A DNA stretch of 63,026 bases, taken from Gammaproteobacteria bacterium. GTDB taxonomy: Bacteria > Pseudomonadota > Gammaproteobacteria > Xanthomonadales > Wenzhouxiangellaceae. Position 1 is the first letter of the stretch, and the number at the start of each line of letters is the position of its first letter. This document shows positions 47,919 to 57,181 of the stretch, in pieces. A program made the translations under genes and the position numbers. The stretch lies in assembly GCA_018819105.1 (NCBI GenBank), contig JAHJQV010000038.1:1-63026 (forward strand). The letters are read 5' to 3'. A model generated the notes under the pieces. That model did no database searches and was not told where the DNA came from. It saw only the letters and a program-made list of their open reading frames with translations.

Positions 47919-49151
47919 TCAGAACTCGCCCTGGTACCAGCTTTTCAGACGTTGCAGAATGCCGCCTGAAGACTGGCCGTAACTGCGCTGCACGGCGCGA
48001 CCGGCGTATTCTCCGCCCTGCAGCAGCATGCCGATGGCCGCGGCATAGGTCTGCTTGCCGATAACCTCCGACAGACCGGTGACCTTTTGCACGCTGCCGA
48101 GGCGCACCGGCATGTGAAACACCTCTTCGGCCAGTTCCACCGTGCCCTCCAGTTGTGCTGCACCACCGGTAATCACCAGCCCGGCGCGGATCGAATGCTC
48201 ATAGCCACTGCGCTGCAGCTCGGCCTGCACCAGCTGGAATATTTCCCGCGAGCGTGCTTCGATCACCTGCGCCAGGGTCTTGCGCGCCAGTCGCTGTGCA
48301 GCGCGGTCACCCACCCCGGGCACCTGGATGCTTTCCTCGCCGGATGTCAGCATCTCCAGCGCGCAGCCATAGCGGATCTTCAGCTCCTCGGCATGCTGGG
48401 TCGGCGTGCGCAGCGCCACGGCGATGTCGTTGGTGATCTGGTCACCGGCAATGGGAATGCAGGCGGTGTGGCGGATGGCACCATGCACAAACACGGCAAT
48501 GTCGGTGGTGCCGGCACCGATGTCCAGCAGCGCGATACCCAGATCCTTGTCGTCGTCGGTGAGCATGGCGTGACTGGAAGCCAGCGGCTGCAAGATCAGG
48601 CCGTCGACCTGCAGGCCGCAGCGGGCGATGCATTTGGACAGGTTCTGCACCGCACTCTGGGCGGCGGTCACCACGTGCACATGCGCCTCCAGGCGCACAC
48701 CGGACATGCCCACGGGCTGGCGGATACCGTCCTGCTTGTCGATCACATATTCCTGCGGCAGCACATGCAGAATGCGCTGGTCTGCCGGCACCGCCACGGC
48801 CCGCGCTGCATCCAGCACGCGCTCGACATCGGACTCGGTGACCTCCTTGTCCTTGATCGCCACGATGCCGTGCGAATTCATGCTGCGGATGTGGCTGCCG
48901 GAGATGTCGCTGAACACCGACTGAATCTGACAGTCAGCCATCAGCTCGGCCTCCTCGATGGCGCGCTGGATGGCGTATTCCGTGGCCTCGATATCGACCA
49001 CCACGCCGCGCTTGAGACCACGTGATGGCTGCCGCCCCACGCCGATCACCTCGATCTCGCCATCGGCGTGGCGCTCGCCGACGATGGCGGCCACTTTCGC
49101 GGTGCCGACATCCAGTCCGACGACCATGGATTTGTCGTGTTTTCTCGTCAT
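47919..49151 (-). CDS. ftsA: Cell division protein FtsA
   Basis: The 410-residue actin-like protein tethers FtsZ to the membrane. The phosphate-1 loop is VVGLDVGTAKVAAIVGE, the 1C subdomain region includes GVRLEAHVHVVTAAQSAVQN, and LLDIGAGTTDIAVFVHGAIR with LVITGGAAQLEGTVELAEEV form phosphate-2 and adenosine motifs. The C-terminus GGILQRLKSWYQGEF is an amphipathic membrane-targeting helix. ATG 49151 overlaps the ftsQ stop as ATGA; the longer frame is an ftsQ shadow. Confidence 0.98.
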   Translation of the reverse strand: MTRKHDKSMVVGLDVGTAKVAAIVGERHADGEIEVIGVGRQPSRGLKRGVVVDIEATEYAIQRAIEEAELMADCQIQSVFSDISGSHIRSMNSHGIVAIKDKEVTESDVERVLDAARAVAVPADQRILHVLPQEYVIDKQDGIRQPVGMSGVRLEAHVHVVTAAQSAVQNLSKCIARCGLQVDGLILQPLASSHAMLTDDDKDLGIALLDIGAGTTDIAVFVHGAIRHTACIPIAGDQITNDIAVALRTPTQHAEELKIRYGCALEMLTSGEESIQVPGVGDRAAQRLARKTLAQVIEARSREIFQLVQAELQRSGYEHSIRAGLVITGGAAQLEGTVELAEEVFHMPVRLGSVQKVTGLSEVIGKQTYAAAIGMLLQGGEYAGRAVQRSYGQSSGGILQRLKSWYQGEF

Positions 49152-49993
49152 TGTCCTGTGTCCTGTTGTGCCATCAGCCTGCTCTCGGCGGTGCTTTGCT
49201 GCGGCCCTGCCGGTGCCGCCTGCACCAGATCGTCGGGCGCGGCATTGATCACTGCCGGCCTGCGGATGGCAAGACCGTTGCTGTATCGCATGTCGATGTA
49301 TTGCGGCAACTGGCCGCCCCTGCGCAGCTGCGGCCACACCGCCAGCAGGCGCTGCATGCGCTGCGCCAGCGCCTCCCTACCCAGTGCGACCTGGCTGCCA
49401 TTGTCCAGCTGCAGCAGCCAGCTGCCGCGCTCGCTGAGTTGCACACTGGCAATGCCGATGCCGATGGGCAGCAGCTGATCACGCCACGCCAGCCATTGTC
49501 GCAATACCTCATCACGGCGCTGCGGCGGACCGCTGAGCCGCGGCAGTTCACGGATCACATTGGCGGCGTCGGCGGCGAACAGCACGCCGTGATCACTGAT
49601 CAGTTCACGCTCGTTCCAGTACGCCACCGGACGGTGTTCACGGATACTCACCTTGATCGTGTCCGGCCAGCTGCGCTGGATGCGGGCCGAGGCAACCCAG
49701 CTGAGCGCTTCCAGTTGCTGCACCATGTGACGCAGATCGAGGCTGAAAAAGCCACGCTGCAGATGGTCGCGCAAGCGCGCCCTGATCTGCTCGGCACTGA
49801 CCCGCTGCTCCGGTGCGGTGATCTCAATCCAGCGCACCGGCCAGCGGTCGCTGGCGATCCAGCCACGCTGAAACCACAGCAGCAAAAGCATGATGCTGAT
49901 CGCCACCATGCTCCACCACAACCAGCCATGCACGCGCATTGCTGGCGGCTGCTCGTTGCTGCCTGCAAGCTGTGGCTGACGCATGCTGCTCAT
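49148..49993 (-). CDS. ftsQ: Cell division protein FtsQ
   Basis: A 281-residue bitopic divisome protein. A cytoplasmic tail, transmembrane helix (MVAISIMLLLLWF), a POTRA domain (SAEQIRARLRDHLQRGFFSL through SWVASARIQRSWPDTIKVSI) and the beta domain (REHRPVAYWNERELISDHGV, LQLDNGSQVALGREALAQRM) follow in order. The start ATG overlaps the ddl stop by four bases and its own stop overlaps ftsA. The C-terminus is Pro/Ala/Gln-rich. Confidence 0.96.
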   Translation of the reverse strand: MSSMRQPQLAGSNEQPPAMRVHGWLWWSMVAISIMLLLLWFQRGWIASDRWPVRWIEITAPEQRVSAEQIRARLRDHLQRGFFSLDLRHMVQQLEALSWVASARIQRSWPDTIKVSIREHRPVAYWNERELISDHGVLFAADAANVIRELPRLSGPPQRRDEVLRQWLAWRDQLLPIGIGIASVQLSERGSWLLQLDNGSQVALGREALAQRMQRLLAVWPQLRRGGQLPQYIDMRYSNGLAIRRPAVINAAPDDLVQAAPAGPQQSTAESRLMAQQDTGQ

Positions 49994-50925
49994 CGGCTGG
50001 TCTCCAGAATGCGCAGCACCAGCTGATCAAAATCCATGCCGGCGGCCCTGGCCGCCATCGGCACCAGCGAATGCGATGTCATGCCCGGTACGGTGTTGGC
50101 TTCCAGCAGCCAGAAGCGTCCCTGGCGGTCGCGCATGTAATCCACCCGCCCCCAGCCGCTGACGCCCAGCGCGGCGCAGGCCTGCAGGGTCAGCTGGCGC
50201 AAGTGCTGGCGATCGGCATCGTCCAGCACCGGGCTGTCATAGCGGGTGTCGTCGCTGTGATACTTGGCCGTGTAGTCATACAGGCCCTTGGCCGGCCGAA
50301 TGCGGATGTGCGGCAACGTGTCGTTGCCCAGCAATGCCACCGTGTAGTCCTCGCCGTCGATGCGCTGCTCGATCAGCACCTGCGGGTCGTGTCTGGCTGC
50401 CATGGTCAGGGCATCACGCAGCGACTGGAAGTCGTCAACCAGGCTCAAACCCACGGTGGAGCCCTCGCGATTGGGCTTGACCACCAGCTTTTGCATGGCT
50501 TCGATCTGCGCCTGGTGCCGCTGCAACTGCGCCGCCACCGGGGCACGTCCGTCAATCAGCACCGCCGCCGGCGTTGGCAGGCCCAGCTGCTGCCAGATCT
50601 GCTTGCTGCGCTGCTTGTCCATGCTCAGCGCCGAGCCGAGCACATCACTGCCGGTGCAGGGGATGCCGTAGGCCGCCAGCAGCCCCTGCACCACGCCATC
50701 CTCGCCACCCCGGCCATGCATGACATTGAACACCCGGTCGATGCTGCCGGCGCGCAAGCACGCGCACAGGTCAGCCAGACCATCGATCAGCAATGCATCC
50801 TGCTGCTGCCGCAGCAGCGCAGCATGCACCGCAGCACCGCTGGCCAGCGCCACCTCGCGCTCGGCCGAATCGCCGCCGGCAAGCACGGCGATGCGACCGT
50901 AATCGCTGTGCGATGCGCTACTCAT
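49990..50925 (-). CDS. ddl: D-alanine--D-alanine ligase
   Basis: The 311-residue ATP-grasp ligase makes the D-Ala-D-Ala dipeptide used by MurF. VLAGGDSAEREVALASG and VFNMHGRG-like HGRGGEDGVVQGLL, PCTGSDVLGSALSMDKQRSK, VKPNREGSTVGLSLV and WGRVDYMRDRQGRFWLLEAN then TVPGMTSHSL mark the family. The length equals DdlB. It is coupled to murC and ftsQ by ATGA overlaps. murB is not between murC and ddl, as in E. coli and Pseudomonas. Confidence 0.98.
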   Translation of the reverse strand: MSSASHSDYGRIAVLAGGDSAEREVALASGAAVHAALLRQQQDALLIDGLADLCACLRAGSIDRVFNVMHGRGGEDGVVQGLLAAYGIPCTGSDVLGSALSMDKQRSKQIWQQLGLPTPAAVLIDGRAPVAAQLQRHQAQIEAMQKLVVKPNREGSTVGLSLVDDFQSLRDALTMAARHDPQVLIEQRIDGEDYTVALLGNDTLPHIRIRPAKGLYDYTAKYHSDDTRYDSPVLDDADRQHLRQLTLQACAALGVSGWGRVDYMRDRQGRFWLLEANTVPGMTSHSLVPMAARAAGMDFDQLVLRILETSR

Positions 50926-52391
50926 CGCGGCACTCCCGGTTGTGCTGCCGGTGCGGCCGCAGCCTGCTCCAGCAGCAGCGTACCCAGGGTACCGATGTCA
51001 CCGGCACCCAGCAGCAACAGCAGATCTTCAGCCTGCAGCAGATCCGGCAACTCCAGCAGCAGCTCATCGACACCGGACATCAGCAGCGGATCGGTCTTGC
51101 CGCGAGCACGGATCGACTGACACAGGCGGCCGCTGTCGACACCGTCTATGGCTGTCTCACCGGCGGGATAGATGTCGCACACAATGAGCATGTCGGCGCT
51201 GCCGCTGAGCACGCGCACAAAGTCGTCAAACAAAGCCTGGGTGCGGCTGTAGCGGTGCGGCTGAAACACCACCACCAGCCGTCGCTGCGGCCAGCCCGAA
51301 CGCGCCGCCTGCAGGGTCGCCTGCAGCTCGGTGGGGTGATGGCCATAGTCCTCGATGATTTCCACACTGCCGCTGGCCAGCGGCAGGTCACCAACGTGCT
51401 CGAATCGTCGGCCGATGCCACCGAACGCCAGCAGCCCCTGCTGCATCAACTCGGCGCTGATGCCCAGTTCATGCGCCACCGCAATGGCACCCAGCGCATT
51501 GCGCACATTGTGCAGTCCGGGCAGATTGACCTGCATCGGCAGGCTGTCGGCGCGCTCCGGCAGGTGCAGGTCAAACAGCATGCGACGCCCCTGCTGACGT
51601 ACGTTTCCAGCACGCACGTCGGCGCTTTCATTCACACCGAAGGTGAGCACGCTGCGCTTCACCTCAGGCAGCAGCCGCGCGATCTCGGCGTCGTCACTGC
51701 ACAATACGGCGACGCCGTAAAACGGCAGATGATGGAGAAAATCCAGAAACGCCTGACGCAGGCGGCTGAAGCTGTTGCCGTAGTTCTCCAGGTGATCCTG
51801 GTCGATGTTGGTGATCACGGCAATCACCGGCTGCAACAGCAGAAACGAACCATCGCTTTCGTCGGCTTCGGCAATCAGAAAACGCCCCTCGCCAAGTCGG
51901 GCATGACTGCCAAAGGCATGCACCAGACCGCCGACGACAAAGGTCGGGTCCATGCCCGCTTCAGCCAGCAGTCCGGCGGTGAGGCTGGTGGTGGTGGTCT
52001 TGCCATGGGTGCCGGCCACCGCAATGCCCTCGCGAAAGCGCATCAGTTCGGCCAGCATCTCGGCTCTTTGCACCACCGGCAGTCGCAAATCGTGTGCGCG
52101 CTGCAACTCCGGGTTGTCCGGCGGCACTGCCGTGGACACCACCACGACGTCGGCAGCGGCAAGGTTTTCGGCGCGGTGGTCGATACTGATGCTGGCACCC
52201 AGCTCGCGCAAGCGCCGGGTCACCTTGCTCTCGCGCAGGTCCGAACCACTGACCTGAAAACCCAGATTCAGCAGCACTTCGGCGATGCCGCTCATGCCAC
52301 TGCCGCCGATGCCGACCAGATGCACACCGCGAATGCGACGCATCATGCTGCTCTGGGACTGGCTCCCGATAGCTGTGGTCAGCGTGCTCAT
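50922..52391 (-). CDS. murC: UDP-N-acetylmuramate--L-alanine ligase
   Basis: The 489-residue Mur ligase adds L-Ala to UDP-MurNAc. It has the N-terminal GVHLVGIGGSGMSGIAEVLL (22-41), ATP loop AVAGTHGKTTTTSLTAGLLA, EADESDGSFLLLQP, NIDQDHLENYG and late EDYGHHPTELQATLQAARSG, FQPHRYSRTQALFDDF. ATG 52391 overlaps the murG stop as ATGA; a longer frame is not family-like. The C-terminus is Ala/Pro-rich. Confidence 0.98.
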   Translation of the reverse strand: MSTLTTAIGSQSQSSMMRRIRGVHLVGIGGSGMSGIAEVLLNLGFQVSGSDLRESKVTRRLRELGASISIDHRAENLAAADVVVVSTAVPPDNPELQRAHDLRLPVVQRAEMLAELMRFREGIAVAGTHGKTTTTSLTAGLLAEAGMDPTFVVGGLVHAFGSHARLGEGRFLIAEADESDGSFLLLQPVIAVITNIDQDHLENYGNSFSRLRQAFLDFLHHLPFYGVAVLCSDDAEIARLLPEVKRSVLTFGVNESADVRAGNVRQQGRRMLFDLHLPERADSLPMQVNLPGLHNVRNALGAIAVAHELGISAELMQQGLLAFGGIGRRFEHVGDLPLASGSVEIIEDYGHHPTELQATLQAARSGWPQRRLVVVFQPHRYSRTQALFDDFVRVLSGSADMLIVCDIYPAGETAIDGVDSGRLCQSIRARGKTDPLLMSGVDELLLELPDLLQAEDLLLLLGAGDIGTLGTLLLEQAAAAPAAQPGVPR

Positions 52392-53494
52392 CGGCACAGC
52401 TCCAGGCAGGCGTCCGCCACGGCTGCGGCGGCATCGCCTGCGTGCACACTGGCGGCGGCGGCAGCCATCTGCTGCAAGACCTGGCGATCGGCACACAACC
52501 GCTGCAGCAGCGTGCTGGCACGGTCGTCGTGCAGCGCCTGCTCCGGCAACAGCTCGGCCGCGCCAGCAGCAACCAGCACCTCGGCGTTGGCGGTCTGATG
52601 ATCGTCCACTGCATGCGGGTACGGCACCAGCACACTGGCGCGCGCTGCCGCTGCCAGTTCACTGACGGTCATGGCACCACTGCGGGCAATGACCAGATCG
52701 GCCTGCTGATAGGCACTCGCCATGTCGTCGATAAAGGTCTCAATGTGCAGCTCAATGAAGGTCTGTGCATGCCCGGCATAGGCTGCGCTGGTGATCTGCT
52801 GCCAGCGTTCACCGCACTGATGACGCAGCGCCAGGCGCGCGCCGCTCGCGGCTGCGGCTGTCGCCAATGCCTGCGGCAGGGCCTGATTCAGCGCATTGGC
52901 GCCCTGACTGCCCCCCAATACCAGCACCTGCAGGGGACGGGCCGGGTCAGTGCTGGCCTCCGGTACAGCCTGCCCGGCCAGCGCAGCGATGTCGGCACGC
53001 AACGGGTTGCCGGTGGTGTGTGCCTGCCAGCGCGGAGCAAAACTGTGGGCAAATCCCTGACAGACCCTGCTGGCAAAGCGCACCAGCAGCCGGTTGGTCA
53101 ATCCGGGGATGCGGTTCTGCTCATGCACCACCAGCGGCACCCGTAACAGCCAGGCCGCGATGCCGCCAGGTGCAGCCGCAAAGCCGCCCATGCTCAACAC
53201 GCAGTCCGGGCGCAGTCGCCGGAGGATGCCAATTGCCTGCAGCACCGCACGGGACAGCAACCAGGGCATGATCAGCTTGCGCTTGAGCCCACTGCCACGC
53301 AGCCCACGGATGGCCATGGCATGGAACTCCAGACCGCGCTGCGGTACCAGCCGCTGCTCCATGCTGTCGCTGCTGCCCAGCCAGCTGACCCGGTGCTGGC
53401 GCGCCTGCAGCCTGTCTGCCACTGCCAGCCCCGGCATGATGTGGCCACCGGTGCCTCCGGCCAGGATGGTGATGTGCGCAGGTGCCGCGGTCAT
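52388..53494 (-). CDS. murG: UDP-GlcNAc:lipid I GlcNAc transferase MurG
   Basis: The 368-residue peripheral membrane glycosyltransferase makes lipid II. The first Gly-rich loop is LAGGTGGHIMPGLAVAD, then WLGSSDSMEQRLVPQRGLEF, SMGGFAAAPGGIAAWLL, VHEQNRIPGLTNRLL and the second Gly-rich loop LVLGGSQGANALNQALP. IARSGAMTVSELAAAARASV and PYPHAVDDHQTANAEVL form the UDP-GlcNAc site. ATG 53494 overlaps the ftsW stop by four bases, which sets the start against a much longer frame that merely runs through ftsW. Confidence 0.98.
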   Translation of the reverse strand: MTAAPAHITILAGGTGGHIMPGLAVADRLQARQHRVSWLGSSDSMEQRLVPQRGLEFHAMAIRGLRGSGLKRKLIMPWLLSRAVLQAIGILRRLRPDCVLSMGGFAAAPGGIAAWLLRVPLVVHEQNRIPGLTNRLLVRFASRVCQGFAHSFAPRWQAHTTGNPLRADIAALAGQAVPEASTDPARPLQVLVLGGSQGANALNQALPQALATAAAASGARLALRHQCGERWQQITSAAYAGHAQTFIELHIETFIDDMASAYQQADLVIARSGAMTVSELAAAARASVLVPYPHAVDDHQTANAEVLVAAGAAELLPEQALHDDRASTLLQRLCADRQVLQQMAAAAASVHAGDAAAAVADACLELCR

Positions 53495-54690
53495 GCCACC
53501 ACCTCGGGTGACATCCAGTCCGGTCGCAGGCTGGGACGCTGCAAGCGCAGACGCTCGATTTCCAGTTTGATCCTGACCACCAGTGCGATGGCCGCCACCG
53601 TCATGAGCAGACTGCTGCCACCGGAACTGATCAGCGGCAGGGTCAGGCCCTTGGTGGGCAACAGCCCCAGGTTGACCCCCATGCTGATGATCGCCTGCAG
53701 CGCCAGCCAGATGCCGATGCCCCAGCAGACATAGCCCATAAAGCCCTGTTGCAGATTGTGCGCCTGGCGACCGACCAGCATGATGCGCATGATCAGCCAG
53801 CAATACAGCAGCATGACCACGACGATGCCAAGCAGGCCGGTTTCCTCGGCCAGCACGGCAAAAATGAAGTCGGTGTGCGCTTCCGGCAGATAAAACAGCT
53901 TCTGAATGCTGGCACCGATGCCGACACCGAAGAATTCGCCGCGACCGATTGCAATCAGCGCCTGGCTGAGCTGGTAACCGGAGCCGAAGGCATCGGCGAA
54001 CGGATCGCGGAACGACATGATGCGCTGCAGCCGGTAGGGCTCTATTGCCGCCAACCCCAGCAGCGGCAGCGACAGCGCGCCCAGCGGCAACAGGTACCAC
54101 AGCGAGGTGCCGGCCAGAAACAGCAGGCTGACCACAATCGCCGTCAGCACCATGGCGCTGCCGAAATCCGGCTGCTGCAGCAGGATCAGTGTCAGCACAG
54201 CGGTCAGCAGCAGGGGCTTGACGGTTTCCATCAGCCGCTTGTCGAGCAGACCGGAACGGGCGTTGAGGTAGCCGGCCAGATAGATGATCAGCAGCAGCTT
54301 GGCCAGCTCCACCGTCTGAAAGCGCGACACGCCAAGGCTGATCCAGCGCTGGCTGCCGTTCACCTCCACGCCGATGCCAGGCAGCATTGGCAGCAGCAGC
54401 AACAGCACGATCGGCCCCAGCATCAGCTTGCTGACCGCTTCCAGCCGGGCCACCGGCAACCAGCGCAGCGCCAGTGCCAGCGGCACCGCCAGGCCGAGAA
54501 AGACGAGGTGGCGCAGCAGATAATAGTAAGGCTCCACACCATTGCCTTCGGCCACCGCCATGGATGCCGAGCCGACCATGACCACACCGATCATCAGCAG
54601 CAGCACGGTGGGCATGATCAGGCCGGGATCGGGGCGCAGCTGGCGCACGCGATCCTCTCGACGGTAGGCCTGTTTGCGAGCAGCAGCCAT
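53491..54690 (-). CDS. ftsW: Septal peptidoglycan polymerase FtsW
   Basis: A 399-residue SEDS glycosyltransferase that works with FtsI. About ten transmembrane segments, GSASMAVAEGNGVEPYYYLL near the front, LLQQPDFGSAMVLTAIVVSL with the catalytic Asp, YQLSQALIAIGRGEFFGVGI, and the C-terminal LPTKGLTLPLISSGGSSLL confirm the family. The ATG overlaps the mraY stop by one base (TGATG) and its stop overlaps murG. The Arg-rich N-terminus (KQAYRREDRVRQLRPDPG) is cytoplasmic. Confidence 0.98.
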   Translation of the reverse strand: MAAARKQAYRREDRVRQLRPDPGLIMPTVLLLMIGVVMVGSASMAVAEGNGVEPYYYLLRHLVFLGLAVPLALALRWLPVARLEAVSKLMLGPIVLLLLLPMLPGIGVEVNGSQRWISLGVSRFQTVELAKLLLIIYLAGYLNARSGLLDKRLMETVKPLLLTAVLTLILLQQPDFGSAMVLTAIVVSLLFLAGTSLWYLLPLGALSLPLLGLAAIEPYRLQRIMSFRDPFADAFGSGYQLSQALIAIGRGEFFGVGIGASIQKLFYLPEAHTDFIFAVLAEETGLLGIVVVMLLYCWLIMRIMLVGRQAHNLQQGFMGYVCWGIGIWLALQAIISMGVNLGLLPTKGLTLPLISSGGSSLLMTVAAIALVVRIKLEIERLRLQRPSLRPDWMSPEVVA

Positions 54691-55772
54691 CAGCGCACCT
54701 TCAGCGTGGCCAGACTGAGCAGGACCAGAATCACCGAAATGATCCAGAAGCGCACGATTACGCGCGGTTCCGGCCAGCCCTTGAGCTCAAAATGGTGATG
54801 GATCGGCGCCATGCGGAACACGCGCTTGCCGGTGAGTTTGAAGGAGCCGACCTGCACGATCACCGACAGCGTTTCCACCACAAACAGACCAGACATGAGA
54901 ATGAATGCCAGTTCCTGGCGCACGATCAGGGCGATCGTCGCCAGTGCCGCGCCGATCGCCAGGGCGCCGATGTCGCCCATGAACACCATGGCCGGATAGG
55001 TATTGAACCAGAGAAAACCCAGCCCGGCACCAGCCAGGGCGGCGCAGAAAATGGACAACTCACCGGCACCCGCCACATACGGAATGCCCAGGTAGTCGGC
55101 GAACACGCTGTTGCCGGCGGCGTAGGCAAACACACCCAGCGCGGATGCGATCAGCACCGACGGCATGATCGCCAGCCCGTCCAGGCCATCGGTCAGGTTG
55201 ACCGCGTTGCTGAAACCGACCACCAGCAGATAGGCCCAGCCAATGAACAGCATGCCCAGCGGAATCAGCCAGCCCTTGAACACCGGCAGCAGCAACTCGG
55301 TCTGGGTCTGATCCGGCGCGCTGGTGTAGAGATACACCGCCACGCCCAGACCCAGCAGCGACTGCAACAGGTATTTCCAGCGCGCCGGCAGGCCGCGGCT
55401 GTTTTTCTGCATCAGCTTGCGATAGTCATCGATCCAGCCGATGGCACCAAAACCGGCGGTCACCAGCATCACCAGCCAGACATGACGGTTCCCCAGATCG
55501 CCCCACAGCAGCACCGCCAGCAGCAGCGAAAAAATGATCAGCACTCCGCCCATGGTGGGGGTGCCGGCCTTGCTCAGGTGGGTTTGCGGGCCATCATCAC
55601 GGATCGGCTGGCCGATCTGGCGCAGGCCGAGATGGCGAATCATCCATGGTCCGCAGACCAGCGCCACCGCCAGCGCGGTGAGTGCAGCCAGAATGGAGCG
55701 AAAAGTCAGGTAACCGAACAGGCTGAAGTCCGGATTGATCGCAGTCAGCGTATTGGCCAGCCACAACAACAT
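54690..55772 (-). CDS. mraY: Phospho-MurNAc-pentapeptide transferase MraY
   Basis: The 360-residue, ten-helix membrane enzyme makes lipid [60 protein letters not shown] with the catalytic Asp, and [20 protein letters not shown] are all hallmark motifs. Length is the norm. It overlaps murF and ftsW by one base each, tightly packed in the dcw run. Confidence 0.98.
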   Translation of the reverse strand: MLLWLANTLTAINPDFSLFGYLTFRSILAALTALAVALVCGPWMIRHLGLRQIGQPIRDDGPQTHLSKAGTPTMGGVLIIFSLLLAVLLWGDLGNRHVWLVMLVTAGFGAIGWIDDYRKLMQKNSRGLPARWKYLLQSLLGLGVAVYLYTSAPDQTQTELLLPVFKGWLIPLGMLFIGWAYLLVVGFSNAVNLTDGLDGLAIMPSVLIASALGVFAYAAGNSVFADYLGIPYVAGAGELSIFCAALAGAGLGFLWFNTYPAMVFMGDIGALAIGAALATIALIVRQELAFILMSGLFVVETLSVIVQVGSFKLTGKRVFRMAPIHHHFELKGWPEPRVIVRFWIISVILVLLSLATLKVR

Positions 55773-57181
55773 CAGCAGGACTCCTGCAGCAACGCCGCTG
55801 CACTGGTTTGTTCGCTGTCGTCGCGTGCGCGCAGCGCAGCCACCAGCTGCTCCATGCCGGCCGACCGCGAGCCTTTGACCAGCACCGCCACACCGGCGTG
55901 CAGTTGTGCCGGCAACGCCTCTTGCAGCGCCGTCTTGTCGGCAAAGCTGTGACCGCCTGTGCCAAACGCTGCCGCCGCATGTGCCGCCAGCGGACCGCAG
56001 GCAAACAGCTGCGTGATGCCGGCGGCTCGGGCAGCCTGCCCGGCGCTGGCATGCAGTGCCGCAGCAGTCGATCCCAGTTCCGCCATGTCGCCCAGCACCA
56101 GCCAGCGCTCCTGCGCGGGATAACGCACCGCCAGCGCGGCGACGGCGGCGTCGAGCGATGCCGGGTTGGCATTGTAGCTGTCATCGATGATGACACTGCC
56201 GGCGATACCGGCCATTGCCTGGCCGCGACCCGGCACCGTTTGCATGCCGGCCAGTGCGGCTGCCACGGACTCCGGCGCGATGCCCACAGCCAGCGCCGCC
56301 GCCGCCGCCAGCGCCGCATTCGCAGCGTTGTGTGCACCCGGCAATGCCAGGCTTGTGTGCAACTCCACGCCGTCTCCGCGTAGCGTCCAGTTCTCACCGT
56401 CCAGCTGCCATACCCAGTCGGCCGGCAGTGGATCAGGCGCGGCCGACTGCAGCGCACAGCGCGCCGACTGACGCAGCACATCAGCGTGTTCGGCGTCGGC
56501 CGGATACAGGGCCAGACCATCCGGTGGCAGCTCGGCAAACAGCTCACTTTTCGTCAGCGCCACGCCCAGCAGGGTGCCCAGCCGCTCCAGATGGGCCGGG
56601 CCGATGCTGGTCACGATGCCGATGCGCGGTCGCACCAGACGCGCCAGCAGAGCAATGTCGCCAGGCTGTCCACAGCCCATCTCGATGACGGCAAAACGGT
56701 GTTGCGGCTGCAGACGCAGCAGGGTCAGCGGCACGCCGAGTTCATTGTTGTAATTGCCTGCGGTGCACATCCAGTCGCTGGCCGGCAACGCCTGGCGCAA
56801 GCTGGCGGCAAGCATTTCCTTTACCGTGGTTTTGCCATTGCTGCCGGTGACCCCGATGATGGTGACGCGCATCTGGTCGCGCCAGCTGCGGGCCAGTTCA
56901 GTCAGCGCCAGGGCCACATCAGCGACCACCAGCTGCGGCAGCGGCGTGTCCTGCGCGGCGCTCACCAGCGCTGCGGCAGCACCAGCCTGATGGGCTGCGG
57001 CAACGAACTCATGCCCGTGCACCCTGGCCCCCGGCAATGCCACAAACAGATTGCCCGGCTGCAACGCGCGGCTGTCCATGCTGACGCCGTGCACCGCCTG
57101 TTCCGCTGCGGCACTGGCGGTAATCCGGTGCAGATCTCCGCCCACACGACGCTGGATGTCGGCAAGACTTAACTGCATCAT
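55772..57181 (-). CDS. murF: UDP-MurNAc-tripeptide--D-Ala-D-Ala ligase
   Basis: The 469-residue Mur ligase completes the cytoplasmic pentapeptide. [23 protein letters not shown] loop [16 protein letters not shown] (GSNGKT 113-118), [29 protein letters not shown] and [18 protein letters not shown] are typical. A double ATG start (MMQL) is shared with the murE stop overlap of four bases. Confidence 0.98.
   Translation of the reverse strand: MMQLSLADIQRRVGGDLHRITASAAAEQAVHGVSMDSRALQPGNLFVALPGARVHGHEFVAAAHQAGAAAALVSAAQDTPLPQLVVADVALALTELARSWRDQMRVTIIGVTGSNGKTTVKEMLAASLRQALPASDWMCTAGNYNNELGVPLTLLRLQPQHRFAVIEMGCGQPGDIALLARLVRPRIGIVTSIGPAHLERLGTLLGVALTKSELFAELPPDGLALYPADAEHADVLRQSARCALQSAAPDPLPADWVWQLDGENWTLRGDGVELHTSLALPGAHNAANAALAAAAALAVGIAPESVAAALAGMQTVPGRGQAMAGIAGSVIIDDSYNANPASLDAAVAALAVRYPAQERWLVLGDMAELGSTAAALHASAGQAARAAGITQLFACGPLAAHAAAAFGTGGHSFADKTALQEALPAQLHAGVAVLVKGSRSAGMEQLVAALRARDDSEQTSAAALLQESC

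Noticed and set aside
46594-47982. 462-residue open frame opposite ftsZ
   Set aside because: It is the antisense shadow of ftsZ with no recognisable domain.
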